Source: Nocardia abscessus
GTDB lineage: Bacteria; Actinomycetota; Actinomycetes; Mycobacteriales; Mycobacteriaceae
Direction of reading: 5' to 3'
Assembly (NCBI RefSeq): GCF_015477775.1
Contig: NZ_JADLQO010000002.1
Location: 806,001-870,000 of the forward strand
DNA: 64,000 nucleotides
Shown: piece after piece, positions 11,628-21,200 of the stretch
Layout: each line of letters begins with the position of its first letter
Position numbering within the stretch: position 1 is the first letter of the stretch
Made by a program: the position numbers and the translations under genes
Notes under the pieces: generated by a model
Told to the model about the DNA's origin: nothing
Databases searched by the model: none
Seen by the model: the letters and a program-made list of their open reading frames with translations, nothing else

Positions 11628-12586
11628 ACGCCAGCACGGGGTTCGAACAGGAGGGGGGCCCGTTCTGGGATCCCCGCATCACCGCCAATATCCACGCCGC
11701 AGGGGCGGTGCTCTGGCGCACCACGGCGGGGGACGCGATCGAGATCGCGATCGTCCACCGGCCCAAGTACGAGGACTGGTCACTGCCGAAGGGCAAGCTC
11801 GACCCGGGTGAGACGCCGATACTCGCCGCGGTCCGCGAAGTCCGTGAGGAGACCGGTCTGGAGTCCAAGCTCGGCCGCTACCTCGGCCACGTAACCTACC
11901 CGATTCCGGGCCATCGCAAGCTGAAGCGGGTCGACTACTGGGCCGCCGAACTGGTGGGCGGGGAGTTCACCGCCAACTCCGAGGTCGACGTGCTCAGTTG
12001 GCATCCCCTCGACCGGGTGATGGACCAGCTGTCGTATCCGATGGATCGTCAGGTGGTGCGCGCCTTCACCCGGCTGCCCGCGCGCACCGAGACTCTCCTG
12101 CTCGTGCGGCACGGCAAAGCCGGCCGCAGGGACCGCTACCACGGTCCCGACGAACTGCGTCCGCTCGACCGCGAGGGCGAGGGTCAGGCGCGGGCGCTGG
12201 TGCCGAATCTGTTGGCGTTCGGCGCATCCGAGGTCTACTCGGCGGATCCGCTGCGCTGCGTGCAAACGGTGGCGCCGCTGGCCGAGAAGCTCGGTGTCGA
12301 AATCGTCACGGACCCTTTGTTTTCCGAATCCGGGTACGCCGAAAGGCCCGACGAGGCCGGGGAACGTCTTCGAGCCCTGGTGTCGGACAGTGCCGTTCGC
12401 GTCGTCTGCAGTCAGGGCAAGGTGATCCCGGATCTGCTGAGTGGGCTGGCCGAACGCGACGGCATCGCGCTGCCATCGGCGCGCAATCGCAAGGGCAGTG
12501 TGTGGGTGCTGTCGTTCGCCGGCCCGCGCTTGGTGGCCGCCGACCATCTGGATCGATCGCTGTCAGCCTACGTCGTGCCGTCCTGA
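11624..12586 (+). CDS. mutT1: MutT1-type Nudix hydrolase fused to a histidine phosphatase domain
   Basis: Two-domain protein of 320 residues, as in mycobacterial MutT1, which removes 8-oxo-dGTP and diadenosine polyphosphates. The Nudix box lies at residues 62-80 ([19 protein letters not shown]). The second domain begins near residue 155 with the phosphohistidine motif [10 protein letters not shown] and has [11 protein letters not shown] and the second-His region SQGKVIPDL (altered to a non-His form, as is typical of these degenerate phosphatase domains). The GTG start overlaps the ppk stop by 4 bp. Confidence 0.93.
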
Positions 12587-12691
12587 TACGCAGGCAGCCG
12601 GGCCGTCACCCCGCGCGTCGGCGGGCGGCCGCACGCGCCGATCGGCCACGGCGAGCGCGGCCATGCGGTCACGTTGGGAGGGCAGGCGAAA

Positions 12692-12718
12692 ACGGCCCCG
12701 GGTGTCTCCCGGGGCCGT
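12692..12718. terminator. Hairpin between convergent mutT1 and hupB
   Basis: Perfect 11-bp arms (acggccccggg and cccggggccgt) with a 5-base loop, in the convergent gap; likely serves both genes. Confidence 0.7.
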
Positions 12719-12788
12719 CTCGACGTTGAGGCGAATGGGCCCAGTCGTGGGGCCGCGCATTCGGCGCCGATCCGGCGGTGGCTCGAGA

Positions 12789-13448
12789 TCAGCGGGCTCG
12801 GCGAGCCGGGGCCTTCTTGGCCGCGGTCTTCTTCGCAGGTGCCTTCTTGGCGGCGGTCTTCTTGGCGGCGGTGGACTTGGCCGCCGTGGCCTTGGTGGCC
12901 GTCTTCTTGGCCGGAGCCTTCTTCGCGACCGCGGTCTTCTTCGCGGGCGCCTTCTTCGCAGCGGTCTTGGTGGCGGTCGTCTTGCGAGCGGTGGTCTTCG
13001 CCGGGGCCTTGGCGGCGGCCTTACGGGCCGTGCTCTTGGCGGGCGCTTTGGTCGGCGTCGACTTCTTGGCGGCGGTCTTCTTCGCCGCCGTCTTCTTTGC
13101 CGCCGCCTTCTTCGCGGCCACCGGCGCATTCACCCCGCGCTTGACCGCGGGCCCGGTCGCGGCCAGTTTCTGCTTACCCGCGATCACCGCCTTGAACTGA
13201 GCGCCGGGGCGGAACGCGGGCACCGAAGTGGGCTTGACCTTCACGGTTTCGCCGGTACGCGGGTTCCGTGCGACGCGAGCCGCCCGCTTACGCTGTTCGA
13301 ACACACCGAATCCGGTGATTGTGACGCTCTGACCCTTGTGCACCGCGCGCACGATGGTGTCGACCACATGCTCGACTGCCGCGGTGGCCGTGCGCCTGTC
13401 CGTACCCAACTTTTCGGTCAGAACGTCGATCAGTTCCGCCTTGTTCAT
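12789..13448 (-). CDS. hupB: HU-type histone-like protein with Lys/Ala-rich tail
   Basis: Nucleoid-associated DNA-binding protein, 219 residues. Residues 1-90 form the HU fold ([15 protein letters not shown], then [20 protein letters not shown] and [17 protein letters not shown]). From about residue 100 to the end the chain is a eukaryotic H1-like tail of KKAPAKKTA and related repeats, the hallmark of mycobacterial HupB/Hlp. The tail is encoded by GC-rich tandem-like sequence prone to length variation. Downstream of leuCD on the same strand but with its own gap of 156 bp. Confidence 0.96.
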   Translation of the reverse strand: MNKAELIDVLTEKLGTDRRTATAAVEHVVDTIVRAVHKGQSVTITGFGVFEQRKRAARVARNPRTGETVKVKPTSVPAFRPGAQFKAVIAGKQKLAATGPAVKRGVNAPVAAKKAAAKKTAAKKTAAKKSTPTKAPAKSTARKAAAKAPAKTTARKTTATKTAAKKAPAKKTAVAKKAPAKKTATKATAAKSTAAKKTAAKKAPAKKTAAKKAPARRAR

Positions 13449-13604
13449 TGAATCCTCCGCAGACTAATGGCCCGTCGTCGGACCGACTAGGTACCACGGT
13501 AAACCCACTTTGGGCAAGAGTCTATGTGCCACGCCAAAATTCATGTGGTTTAGCACACGTCCAGCTACCGCCACTACTGTCGCTCAGCTAACCGCCAAGG
13601 GTGA

Positions 13605-14213
13605 TTACGTCTGCGAAATATGTGCTGGAAGGGTGGTGGGTTTCCATGTTGGCCTTGCCTTTTCGAACCGGGAGATCGCGTCCTCCCGGCGGAGAGTCAG
13701 CCCGATGTCATCCAATCCCTCCAGCAGACGCCACCTGGTGTAGTCATCAATATCGAACGGCAACACGACGGTTCCGGCCGTCACTGTGCGCGCCTCGAGA
13801 TCCACAACCAATTCCAAGCCGGGCTGTTCCTCGAGCAACTTCCAGAGCATTTCGACATCGTTCTGTGACATCTGAGCGGCCAGCAGACCGCCCTTGCCCG
13901 CATTGCCGCGGAAGATGTCGGCGAACCGGGATGAGATGACCACCCGAAAGCCGTAGTCCGACAGCGCCCAAACAGCGTGCTCACGGGAGGATCCGGTACC
14001 GAAATCCGGACCTGCCACCAGCACACTACCGCTGTTGTAAGGCGCAACGTTGAGAATGAAGTCGGGATCGGCCCGCCATGCGGCGAACAACCCGTCCTCG
14101 AATCCGGTCCGGGTCACCCGCTTGAGGTAGACCGCCGGGATGATCTGATCGGTATCGACATTGGAGCGGCGCAGCGGCACCCCGATGCCCTTGTGCACGG
14201 TGAAGGCTTCCAT
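13605..14213 (-). CDS. leuD: 3-isopropylmalate dehydratase small subunit
   Basis: Partner of LeuC in isomerising 2-isopropylmalate to 3-isopropylmalate in leucine synthesis; 202 residues. It opens with [20 protein letters not shown], has the active-site block [17 protein letters not shown], and [19 protein letters not shown]. It starts 39 bp after leuC, same strand: a leuCD operon. Confidence 0.97.
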   Translation of the reverse strand: MEAFTVHKGIGVPLRRSNVDTDQIIPAVYLKRVTRTGFEDGLFAAWRADPDFILNVAPYNSGSVLVAGPDFGTGSSREHAVWALSDYGFRVVISSRFADIFRGNAGKGGLLAAQMSQNDVEMLWKLLEEQPGLELVVDLEARTVTAGTVVLPFDIDDYTRWRLLEGLDDIGLTLRREDAISRFEKARPTWKPTTLPAHISQT

Positions 14214-14252
14214 TACGAATCTCCTGGGTTTGATTGCGGGAATCGGGAGCCG

Positions 14253-15674
14253 TCAGGCCAGATCCGCAGGCGAGGACAGTGTTCCGCGGACCGCCGTCGC
14301 GGCCGCTACGAGGGGAGAAACCAGGTGCGTACGGCCGCCTTTGCCCTGCCTGCCCTCGAAGTTGCGGTTCGAGGTGGACGCGCAACGCTGGCCGGGCTCG
14401 AGCTGGTCCGGATTCATTCCCAGGCACATTGAGCAGCCCGCCTGCCGCCATTCGGCGCCCGCCGCGGTGAAAATCTCGCCCAGTCCTTCTTTTTCCGCCT
14501 GTGCGCGAACCCGCATCGACCCCGGTACAACCAACATTCGCACGCCGTCGGCGACATGACGTCCCTTCAAAATCCCGGCCACCGCACGCAAATCCTCAAT
14601 GCGTCCGTTGGTGCACGAACCGACGAATACGGTGTCGATCGGTACTTCCCGAAGTGGAGTACCCGGCTCCAAGTCCATGTAACGCAGAGCTTTCTCCGCG
14701 GACTCCCTGGCCACCTCGTCGGCGATGGCGGCCGGGTCGGGGACGGCCTCGCCCAGCGGCGCGCCCTGGCCGGGGTTGGTGCCCCAGGTGACGAACGGGG
14801 TGAGCGCGGCGGCGTCGATGTGGACCTCGGCGTCGAAAACGGCGCCCTCGTCGGTCTTCAGCGCCTCCCAGGCGGCCACCGCCGCGTCCCAGTCGGCTCC
14901 CTGGGGGGCGTGCGGCCGTCCTTTGAGGAATTCATAGGTCGTTTCGTCCGGCGCGATCATGCCCGCCCGAGCGCCCGCCTCGATGGACATGTTGCAGATC
15001 GTCATTCGGGCCTCCATCGACATGGCTCGAATGGCCTCGCCCCGGTACTCCAGGACGTAGCCCTGGCCGCCGCCGGTGCCGATCTTCGCGATGACCGCCA
15101 GGATCAGGTCCTTGCTCGTCACGCCCGCGGACATGACGCCGTCCACGGTGATCGCCATCGTCTTGAACGGGCGCAACGAGAGCGTCTGGGTGGCAAGCAC
15201 ATGTTCGACCTCGGAGGTGCCGATGCCCATCGCCAGCGCGCCGAACGCGCCGTGCGTCGAAGTGTGGCTGTCGCCGCACACCACGGTCATTCCGGGCTGG
15301 GTCAGGCCCAGCTGCGGCCCGACCACGTGCACGATGCCCTGATCCAGGTCGCCCATCGGGTGCAGCCGCACACCGAATTCCGCGCAGTTGCGCCGCAGCG
15401 TCTCCACCTGGGTGCGCGAAACCGGGTCGGCGATCGGCTTGTCGATGTCGATCGTCGGAACATTGTGGTCCTCGGTCGCGATCGTGAGATCCGGCCTGCG
15501 CACCGGCCTGCCCGCCGCACGCAGCCCGTCGAATGCCTGCGGACTGGTCACCTCGTGGACCAGATGCAGGTCGATATAGATGAGGTCCGGTTCGCGCGAG
15601 GCTCCCTCACCCTCCCCGCGAGCGACGACATGCTGGTCCCATACCTTCTCGGCCAGCGTGCGCGGTTCGGCCAT
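14253..15674 (-). CDS. leuC: 3-isopropylmalate dehydratase large subunit
   Basis: Aconitase-family 4Fe-4S subunit, 473 residues. Cluster ligands are the Cys in [12 protein letters not shown] and the two in [13 protein letters not shown]. Other blocks are [32 protein letters not shown] and [21 protein letters not shown] site (gaaaggtg) precedes the ATG. Divergent from the IclR regulator, which in related bacteria (LtbR/NdgR) controls leuCD. Confidence 0.97.
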   Translation of the reverse strand: MAEPRTLAEKVWDQHVVARGEGEGASREPDLIYIDLHLVHEVTSPQAFDGLRAAGRPVRRPDLTIATEDHNVPTIDIDKPIADPVSRTQVETLRRNCAEFGVRLHPMGDLDQGIVHVVGPQLGLTQPGMTVVCGDSHTSTHGAFGALAMGIGTSEVEHVLATQTLSLRPFKTMAITVDGVMSAGVTSKDLILAVIAKIGTGGGQGYVLEYRGEAIRAMSMEARMTICNMSIEAGARAGMIAPDETTYEFLKGRPHAPQGADWDAAVAAWEALKTDEGAVFDAEVHIDAAALTPFVTWGTNPGQGAPLGEAVPDPAAIADEVARESAEKALRYMDLEPGTPLREVPIDTVFVGSCTNGRIEDLRAVAGILKGRHVADGVRMLVVPGSMRVRAQAEKEGLGEIFTAAGAEWRQAGCSMCLGMNPDQLEPGQRCASTSNRNFEGRQGKGGRTHLVSPLVAAATAVRGTLSSPADLA

Positions 15675-15817
15675 TGTCGATCACCTTTCGGACGAAGCAG
15701 CCGTTCCGCGATCTGGACTCCGACGCGGCGACGGTTGCACAGGTTGTGATAGCTGCGCCTGGTCGGAACGCTGACAGCGAGAATCCGCGACGGTGGATTT
15801 CTCAACATCCGAGACGC

Positions 15818-15823
15818 TAGTAT
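15818..15823 (+). promoter_or_regulatory. Candidate -10 element of the IclR gene (leaderless start)
   Basis: TAGTAT ends 6 bases before the ATG at 15830 and no ribosome site is present, so transcription probably begins at the start codon itself. No good -35 box is visible. Confidence 0.45.
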
Positions 15824-15829
15824 CGTTCT

Positions 15830-16531
15830 ATGAGACAGCATAGCGGCATCGGCGTTCTCGACAAAGCAGTGGCGGTCCTGTACGCCGTAGCCGAGCATCC
15901 CTCGGGTCTCAACGAGCTGTGCGCGCGCACCGGCCTGCCCCGCGCCACCGCGCACCGCCTCGCCGTCGGCTTGGAAGTGCATCGCCTGCTCGCTCGCGAC
16001 AGCAACGGCACGTGGCGGCCCGGCCCGGCCCTGGCCGAACTCGCGACCAGCGCCAATGACCCGCTGCTGGAGGCGGCGTCGGCCATTCTCCCCCGGCTGC
16101 GCGAGATCACCGGCGAAAGCGTGCAGCTCTACTGCCGCGACGGCAACGCCCGCGTCTGCGTCGCGGCCCTGGAACCCCCCGTCGGACTGCGCGACACCGT
16201 ACCGATCGGGGCGCGACTGCCGCTCACCGCGGGCTCGGCGGCCAAAGTGCTGCTGGCGTGGGCCGACCCGGAACTGCAGCGCACCATCCTGGCCGACGCG
16301 GTGTTCGGCGAGCGCGCGCTGGCCGAGGTGCGCAAGCGCGGGTGGGCGCAGAGCGCGGCCGAGCGCGCGGCCGGCGTGGCCAGCGTTTCCGCGCCGGTGC
16401 GCGACGCGGGGGGCACCGTGGTCGCGGCCGTCTCGGTGTCCGGGCCGATCGATCGGATGGGCCGCAGGCCGGGCGCTCGCTGGGCGGCGGATCTGGTCGC
16501 GGCGGCCGAGGCACTGCACAAGCGCCTGTAA
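15830..16531 (+). CDS. IclR-family regulator, LtbR/NdgR type
   Basis: A 233-residue regulator with an N-terminal winged helix (GIGVLDKAVAVLYAVAEHP; recognition helix around GLPRATAHRLAVGL) and a C-terminal effector domain (LPRLREITGESVQLYCRDGN, PIGARLPLTAGSAAKVLLAW). The divergent position next to leuC matches Rv2989 and the corynebacterial LtbR and streptomycete NdgR genes, which repress leucine synthesis. Regulation of leuCD here is inferred from that context. Confidence 0.88.
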   Translation: MRQHSGIGVLDKAVAVLYAVAEHPSGLNELCARTGLPRATAHRLAVGLEVHRLLARDSNGTWRPGPALAELATSANDPLLEAASAILPRLREITGESVQLYCRDGNARVCVAALEPPVGLRDTVPIGARLPLTAGSAAKVLLAWADPELQRTILADAVFGERALAEVRKRGWAQSAAERAAGVASVSAPVRDAGGTVVAAVSVSGPIDRMGRRPGARWAADLVAAAEALHKRL

Positions 16532-16564
16532 CGCGTTGCAGTCCGAACTCTCTAGAGTTGGCCC

Positions 16565-17065
16565 ATGGGAGTGAAACAACGGGCACAGATCGTGATGTCC
16601 GACACCGAGATCACCGAGTTCTTGCAGCGCAGCCGGATCGCGACGCTGGCGACGCTCGGCCCGAAGGGCACGCCGCACCTGACCGCGATGTGGTACGCCC
16701 TCATCGACGGCGAGATCTGGTTCGAGACCAAGGCCAAATCGCAGAAGGCGGTGAATCTGCGCCGTGATCCCCGTGTCACCTGCATGATCGAGGCGGGCCA
16801 GACCTACGACCAGCTCAGGGGCGTGTCCATCGAGGGCCGCGCCGAGATCGTCGAGGACGCCGAGAAACTTTTCGCCGTCGGGGTGAGCGTGTGGGAACGC
16901 TACAACGGCCCATACAGCGAGGAGATACGGCCGATGGTGGAAGCCATGCTGCACAAACGGGTCGCCGTGCGCGTCGTGCCCGAGCGCACGCGCAGTTGGG
17001 ACCACCGCAAACTCGGCCTGCCCGCCATGCCGCTCGCGGGCAGCACCGCGCAGGCGCTGGACTGA
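16565..17065 (+). CDS. Pyridoxamine 5'-phosphate oxidase-fold protein, F420-binding type
   Basis: A 166-residue split beta-barrel flavin/deazaflavin-binding protein in the position of Rv2991. It shows the TLATLGPKGTPHLTAMWYAL strand pair, EIWFETKAKSQKAVNLRRDPRV, and the C-terminal KLGLPAMP. Family members bind F420 or FMN and several reduce biliverdin or act as quinone reductases; substrate unknown. The fbiD gene nearby shows the host makes F420. Confidence 0.82.
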   Translation: MGVKQRAQIVMSDTEITEFLQRSRIATLATLGPKGTPHLTAMWYALIDGEIWFETKAKSQKAVNLRRDPRVTCMIEAGQTYDQLRGVSIEGRAEIVEDAEKLFAVGVSVWERYNGPYSEEIRPMVEAMLHKRVAVRVVPERTRSWDHRKLGLPAMPLAGSTAQALD

Positions 17066-17214
17066 CCCCGAGCGGGATTCGGGCCGCGCGACGCGCCGAA
17101 ATCGAACTGACACAACCGCCTCGCACGGACTAGCGTCGGGGTGTTCGACAGCAACCGGCCGGGCACCGGCGCCCGCGAGGACGCGCTGCGCGGCCGCGAC
17201 GACGAGGAGCAGCG

Positions 17215-17394
17215 ATGGCGGATTCGGGTAAGTCCAACGGCGCCGACGAGGTGAAGCGCAAGTTCCGGGAAGCACTGGAGCGCAAGAACCAGCAGAACGC
17301 CCGCGCGGCCGATCACCTCGACGGACGGTCGAAAGCGTCCGCGGCGCACTCCGCCGTTGGCCACAAGCGGGAATTCCGGCGCAAGAGCGGCTAG
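17215..17394 (+). CDS. DUF5302-type small protein
   Basis: A 59-residue, highly charged, Ala/Lys/Arg-rich protein. Key segments are DEVKRKFREALERKNQQ, GRSKASAAHSAVGH and the C-terminal KREFRRKSG, which I recall as typical of the DUF5302 family. A gagga site lies 8 bases before the ATG and a strong terminator follows, so it is a real single-gene unit. No membrane segment. Function unknown. Confidence 0.85.
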   Translation: MADSGKSNGADEVKRKFREALERKNQQNARAADHLDGRSKASAAHSAVGHKREFRRKSG

Positions 17395-17411
17395 TCCGCG
17401 CAGATCGCCAA

Positions 17412-17447
17412 GGCCCTCCGGCAAGATCGCTGGAGGGCCTTTCTTTT
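17412..17447 (+). terminator. Rho-independent terminator of the DUF5302 gene
   Basis: Arms ggccctcc and ggagggcc with a 12-base loop, followed by tttctttt. Confidence 0.8.
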
Positions 17448-18253
17448 GCGCCCGGACCAGGCGAGATGCGCAGTCCACCCGAGCCGCTCGGCAGGGTGAT
17501 CCCGCCAGGGCGCGCTTCACGGGTGTCCTCTGGCGTCCTATCGCCGCCCTGGGCCGAGCCGGCTCTCGTCGGCGGGCAGAAAGGTTCGATCGGTCGCCGC
17601 GGCGCCCGGATCGGGCGGTCGAGCACATCGCGTGAGGTGCCACATGCCGTGCCGAGTTCTCCGGCAGTCCGGCGCGGTCGGAAGTAGACGAGTCTCGCGG
17701 TCTCGTCGGGTGGTCACCAAGCCACGAACCGGATCAGCTGCCCGCGCCGTGCAGACGCGGCCGCGCGACGGGTTCTCGGCGACGTGGCGCGCGACAGGCG
17801 GCCGTGTATCGGCCCGCCGGATCGTGCCGTGGAGCCGCGGCCCCGAAACGCGTGCGACGGGACGGTCGGCCCATGGCCTGGACACGCTGATGCGCCGTTG
17901 TGAATTCATCCAGACATCACGCCGGAGCCACCGATCCGCACCACGCGGACTCGAGATGTCCGATCCACCCCTTGGGAATCCTTCGCTGCCGCCACGCTGT
18001 AGCCGCCGAGCCGGACCATGACCTTCGTCACTGGGACCAGCCGTGATCCCACCGACGGCGGCCCCTCGACGCCTGCCGGTTTCCGCAAGCTCGAGTAGAT
18101 CAGCAGCTTCGCCAGACCCTCACCGGCCGGGACAAGACCGTCCGCAACGCCGACACCGCACCGCCCCTGTCAGGAGGGCCAACCCCTCGCCCGGGTGTCG
18201 AGAGCGAAGCCTCCGGGCGGGGCGTGGGGTGCGCCCTAGAACATGACGAAACG
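17448..18253. other. Gene-poor stretch next to tRNA-Glu
   Basis: About 800 bases without a convincing gene. Open frames here have no ribosome site, arginine/serine-rich translations and no family resemblance. A 26-codon frame at 18018-18098 was judged too weak. No direct repeat of the tRNA-Glu 3' end, integrase or transposase remnant was seen; it may be a decayed region or hold an unrecognised RNA. Confidence 0.5.
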
Positions 18254-18288
18254 AGAAAGGCCCATGCTCGATGAGCATGGGCCTTTCT
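18254..18288 (-). terminator. Strong hairpin downstream of tRNA-Glu
   Basis: Two perfectly matching 16-base arms (agaaaggcccatgctc and gagcatgggcctttct) around a 3-base loop, 7 bases beyond the tRNA-Glu 3' end. T-rich sequence follows in both directions. Confidence 0.8.
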
Positions 18289-18294
18289 CTCGTG

Positions 18295-18367
18295 TAGCCC
18301 CGACGGGATTCGAACCCGCGCTACCGCCTTGAGAGGGCGGCGTCCTAGGCCGCTAGACGACGGGGCC
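18295..18367 (-). tRNA. tRNA-Glu (anticodon CTC)
   Basis: A 73-base cloverleaf on the minus strand: acceptor GGCCCCG pairing CGGGGCT, D arm gtctagcggcctaggac, anticodon stem CCGCC/GGCGG with loop CTCTCAA, T arm gcgggTTCGAATcccgt, discriminator A. The CCA end is not encoded. It reads GAG codons. It lies with tRNA-Gln downstream of gltX, whose product charges it. Confidence 0.96.
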
Positions 18368-18513
18368 AGGACTGCTTCTCGCTGTCGCGAGGAGCGCCTT
18401 GGTTGATCTTTCGATCAGGAGGCTCGGCTAGCTTAACCGGCCGAGGCCCGGCGACCAAATCGCCAGGTGCTGATTGATTTCGGCCGCGAACCGAAGTCGT
18501 CCAACACTCTCCG

Positions 18514-18585
18514 CTGGGGTACCAGGACTCGAACCTAGAATGGCTGAACCAGAATCAGCTGTGTTGCCAATTACACCATACCCCA
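18514..18585 (-). tRNA. tRNA-Gln (anticodon CTG)
   Basis: A 72-base cloverleaf: acceptor TGGGGTA/TACCCCA, anticodon stem GCTGA/TCAGC with loop TTCTGGT, T loop TTCGAGT, discriminator G, no encoded CCA. It reads CAG. In actinobacteria lacking a glutaminyl-tRNA synthetase, this tRNA is first charged with Glu by GltX and then amidated by GatCAB. Confidence 0.96.
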
Positions 18586-18700
18586 ATGACCAGGTCGTTC
18601 ATCTGCAAGTCTGGGTGACTCGAGACCGTGTTCCGGGCCGAGAAGAAGAGTACCAAACGGCTACGGGTTAACTACAAATCGCCTGGTCAAAGCCATATTT

Positions 18701-20191
18701 TTACGGTTGGGACGCCGGTTGCCCCGCCCCTTGCCAGGTCCCGGCCGAGCGCAGCCGGTCCAGGGTGACGCCCCGGCCGAGCAGTTCCAGCGATTCGTAC
18801 AGCGGCGGGCTGATATGCGACCCGGTGACCGCGACCCGCACCGGCGCGAAGGCTTTGCGCGGTTTGAGCCCGAGATCATCGATCAGCGCCTTTTTCAGCG
18901 CCGCTTCGATCGCCTCGGTGGTCCACTCGGTCAGCGGCTCCAAGGCGGCAATAGCCGACTGCAATACCTCGGTCGCGTCGGGACCGAGATTCTTCGCCCC
19001 CGCCGCGGGGTCGATCGCGAACTCCTCCGCGGGCGCGAACAAGAAACGCAACAGGTCCCAAGCGTCGGACATCACGACAATCCTGGTCTGCACGAGTTCC
19101 GCCGCCGCGGCGAACACCTTCTCATCGATTTCCGCGCCGATACGGTTGTGCTCGGTGAGATACTCCCGCAGCCGGTGGGCGAAATCACCCGGCGCCAGCA
19201 ATCGGATGTGCTCGGCGTTGAGCGCGTCCGCCTTCTTCTGGTCGAAACGGGCCGGATTCGAATTTACTTTCGAAATGTCGAAGGCCTCGACCATCTCCGC
19301 CATGGAGAACACGTCGCGGTCCTCGGACAGGCCCCAACCGAGTAGCGCGAGATAATTCAGCAAACCTTCGGGGATGAATCCGCGGTCGCGGTGGGCGAAC
19401 AGATTGGACTCGGGGTCACGCTTGGACAACTTCTTGTTGCCCTGGCCCATGACGAACGGCAGGTGACCGAACTCCGGAGTGAAATCGGTGACCCCGATCC
19501 TGCGCAGCGCGGCGTACAGCGCCAGCTGCCGGGGGGTCGAGGAGAGCAGGTCCTCGCCGCGCAGCACGTGGGTGATCCGCATCAGTGCGTCATCGACCGG
19601 GTTGACCAGCGTATACAGCGGCTCTCCGGTACCGCGGGTGAGCGCGAAGTCCGGGACGCTGCCCGCCTTGAAGGTGGTCTCACCGCGCACCAGATCGGTC
19701 CAGGACAGGTCCTCGTCCGGCATCCGCAGCCGGACAACGGCCAGGCGGCCCTCGGCCCGGTATGCCTCGATCCGCTCGGGCGTCAGGTCGCGATCGTAGT
19801 TGTCGTAACCGAGCTTCGGATCGCGTCCCGCGGCGCGATGGCGAGCCTCGACTTCCTCCGGTGTGGAGAACGATTCATACGCCTCACCGGCCTCCAGCAA
19901 ACGCCGAACCACGTCCAAGTGCAGATCTTTTCGCAGCGACTGGCGATATGGCTCATAGGGCCCGCCGACCTCCGGCCCTTCGTCCCAGGTGAGGCCGAGC
20001 CAGCGCAGCGCGTCGATAATCGCGCGGTAGGACTCCTCGGAATCGCGTGCGGCATCGGTGTCTTCGATACGAAAGACGAATGCGCCGCCGTGATGGCGAG
20101 CATAGGCCCAGTTGAACAGCGCCGTCCGGATCAGGCCCACGTGTGGCGTTCCGGTCGGTGACGGGCAGAATCGGACCCGTACTTCAGTCAT
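18701..20191 (-). CDS. gltX: Glutamyl-tRNA synthetase
   Basis: Class I aminoacyl-tRNA synthetase, 496 residues. The HIGH-type motif is in [21 protein letters not shown] and the KMSKS-type motif in [14 protein letters not shown]. It probably charges tRNA-Glu and, as a non-discriminating enzyme, tRNA-Gln; both genes lie directly downstream on the same strand. The start chosen is the ATG giving [12 protein letters not shown]; ten residues upstream in frame are not conserved. Confidence 0.97.
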   Translation of the reverse strand: MTEVRVRFCPSPTGTPHVGLIRTALFNWAYARHHGGAFVFRIEDTDAARDSEESYRAIIDALRWLGLTWDEGPEVGGPYEPYRQSLRKDLHLDVVRRLLEAGEAYESFSTPEEVEARHRAAGRDPKLGYDNYDRDLTPERIEAYRAEGRLAVVRLRMPDEDLSWTDLVRGETTFKAGSVPDFALTRGTGEPLYTLVNPVDDALMRITHVLRGEDLLSSTPRQLALYAALRRIGVTDFTPEFGHLPFVMGQGNKKLSKRDPESNLFAHRDRGFIPEGLLNYLALLGWGLSEDRDVFSMAEMVEAFDISKVNSNPARFDQKKADALNAEHIRLLAPGDFAHRLREYLTEHNRIGAEIDEKVFAAAAELVQTRIVVMSDAWDLLRFLFAPAEEFAIDPAAGAKNLGPDATEVLQSAIAALEPLTEWTTEAIEAALKKALIDDLGLKPRKAFAPVRVAVTGSHISPPLYESLELLGRGVTLDRLRSAGTWQGAGQPASQP

Positions 20192-20204
20192 GGCTCTCTT
20201 TCGA

Positions 20205-20978
20205 TCAGCGTTTGGCGGCAACGGGATTGGTGAGGGTGCCGATGCCCTCGACGGTCACCGACACCTGCTGCCCCTCGCGCACCGGGCCGACGCCCTCGGG
20301 GGTGCCGGTGAGGATGACGTCACCGGGCAGCAGCGTCATCACGGTGGTGACCCACTCGATGAGCTTCGGAATGTCGTGCAGCAGAAGCGAAGTGCGGCTA
20401 CGCTGCCGCACCTCGCCGTCGAGTTCGGTGACGATCTCCAGATCCGAAGGGTCCAAGGAGGTCTCGATCCACGGACCGAGCGGGCAGAACGTGTCGTAGC
20501 CCTTGCCCCTGGTCCACTGGCCGTCGTGGCGCTGCTGGTCGCGGGCGGTCACGTCGTTGGCGGCGGTGTAGCCGAGCACCACGTCCAGCGCGCGGGCGGC
20601 GGGCACGTCCTTGCAGGGACGGCCGATGACGACGGCCAGCTCCCCTTCGTAATCGACCTGAGACGAACTGGGCGGCAGGATGATCGGGGCGTTCGGCCCC
20701 ACGATCGCGGTGTTCGGCTTGAGGAAGATCACCGGGTCTTCCGGAGCCGGTCCGCCCATCTCGGCGGCATGGGCGGCGTAGTTCTTGCCGATGCAGACCA
20801 CCTTGCTGGCCAGGATCGGCGCGAGCAACCGGACGTCGGCCAGCGGCCAGCTCCGCCCGGTGAACGTCGGTGTGCCGAACGGGTGTTCCGCGATCTCCTT
20901 GGCCACACTGTCGCTTCCGTCGCCTTCGATGCTGACGAAGGCGACCCCATCGGGACTGGCAACTCGACCTAGACGCAT
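20205..20978 (-). CDS. Fumarylacetoacetate hydrolase family protein
   Basis: A 257-residue FAH-fold enzyme (Rv2993c-like). Motifs: [17 protein letters not shown], the metal-binding [40 protein letters not shown] and [18 protein letters not shown]. Members include 2-hydroxyhepta-2,4-diene-1,7-dioate isomerases and acylpyruvases; the true substrate is unresolved. The stop lies 13 bp before the gltX start, so co-transcription with gltX is likely. Confidence 0.9.
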   Translation of the reverse strand: MRLGRVASPDGVAFVSIEGDGSDSVAKEIAEHPFGTPTFTGRSWPLADVRLLAPILASKVVCIGKNYAAHAAEMGGPAPEDPVIFLKPNTAIVGPNAPIILPPSSSQVDYEGELAVVIGRPCKDVPAARALDVVLGYTAANDVTARDQQRHDGQWTRGKGYDTFCPLGPWIETSLDPSDLEIVTELDGEVRQRSRTSLLLHDIPKLIEWVTTVMTLLPGDVILTGTPEGVGPVREGQQVSVTVEGIGTLTNPVAAKR

Positions 20979-21157
20979 GCCCCGGAGTCTATCGACCCGT
21001 CGCCACCTGCCCGAACGCGCCCGACCGGGTGGTACGGAATCCGCGCGAATCCAGCGGCGGCGCGTGCTGTGAGCAGTCCGACAGCCACGGCCGTCGAGCC
21101 GAACCGCCGTTCCGGTGTACCGTGAGCAACGAAGTTCACAAAGTGGGAATTGTATCC

Positions 21158-21186
21158 CAAATATTGAGATATCAAATATTGAGATA
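21158..21186. promoter_or_regulatory. AT-rich 14-bp direct repeat before the MFS gene
   Basis: caaatattgagata occurs at 21158-21171 and again at 21173-21186, a 15-bp period, ending 3 bases before the gagg site. Just upstream lies an inverted repeat TGGGA-6-TCCCA. TATC/GATA ends give each unit partial dyad symmetry. This is a likely operator or activator site. Confidence 0.5.
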
Positions 21187-21200
21187 CCGAGGTGAAGCCG

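Noticed and set aside
18018..18098. 26-codon peptide MTFVTGTSRDPTDGG...
   Set aside because: No ribosome site, promoter or terminator, and nothing similar recalled.
17448..18253. Integrated element or att site at tRNA-Glu
   Set aside because: No duplicated tRNA 3' end, integrase or transposase remnant was visible.
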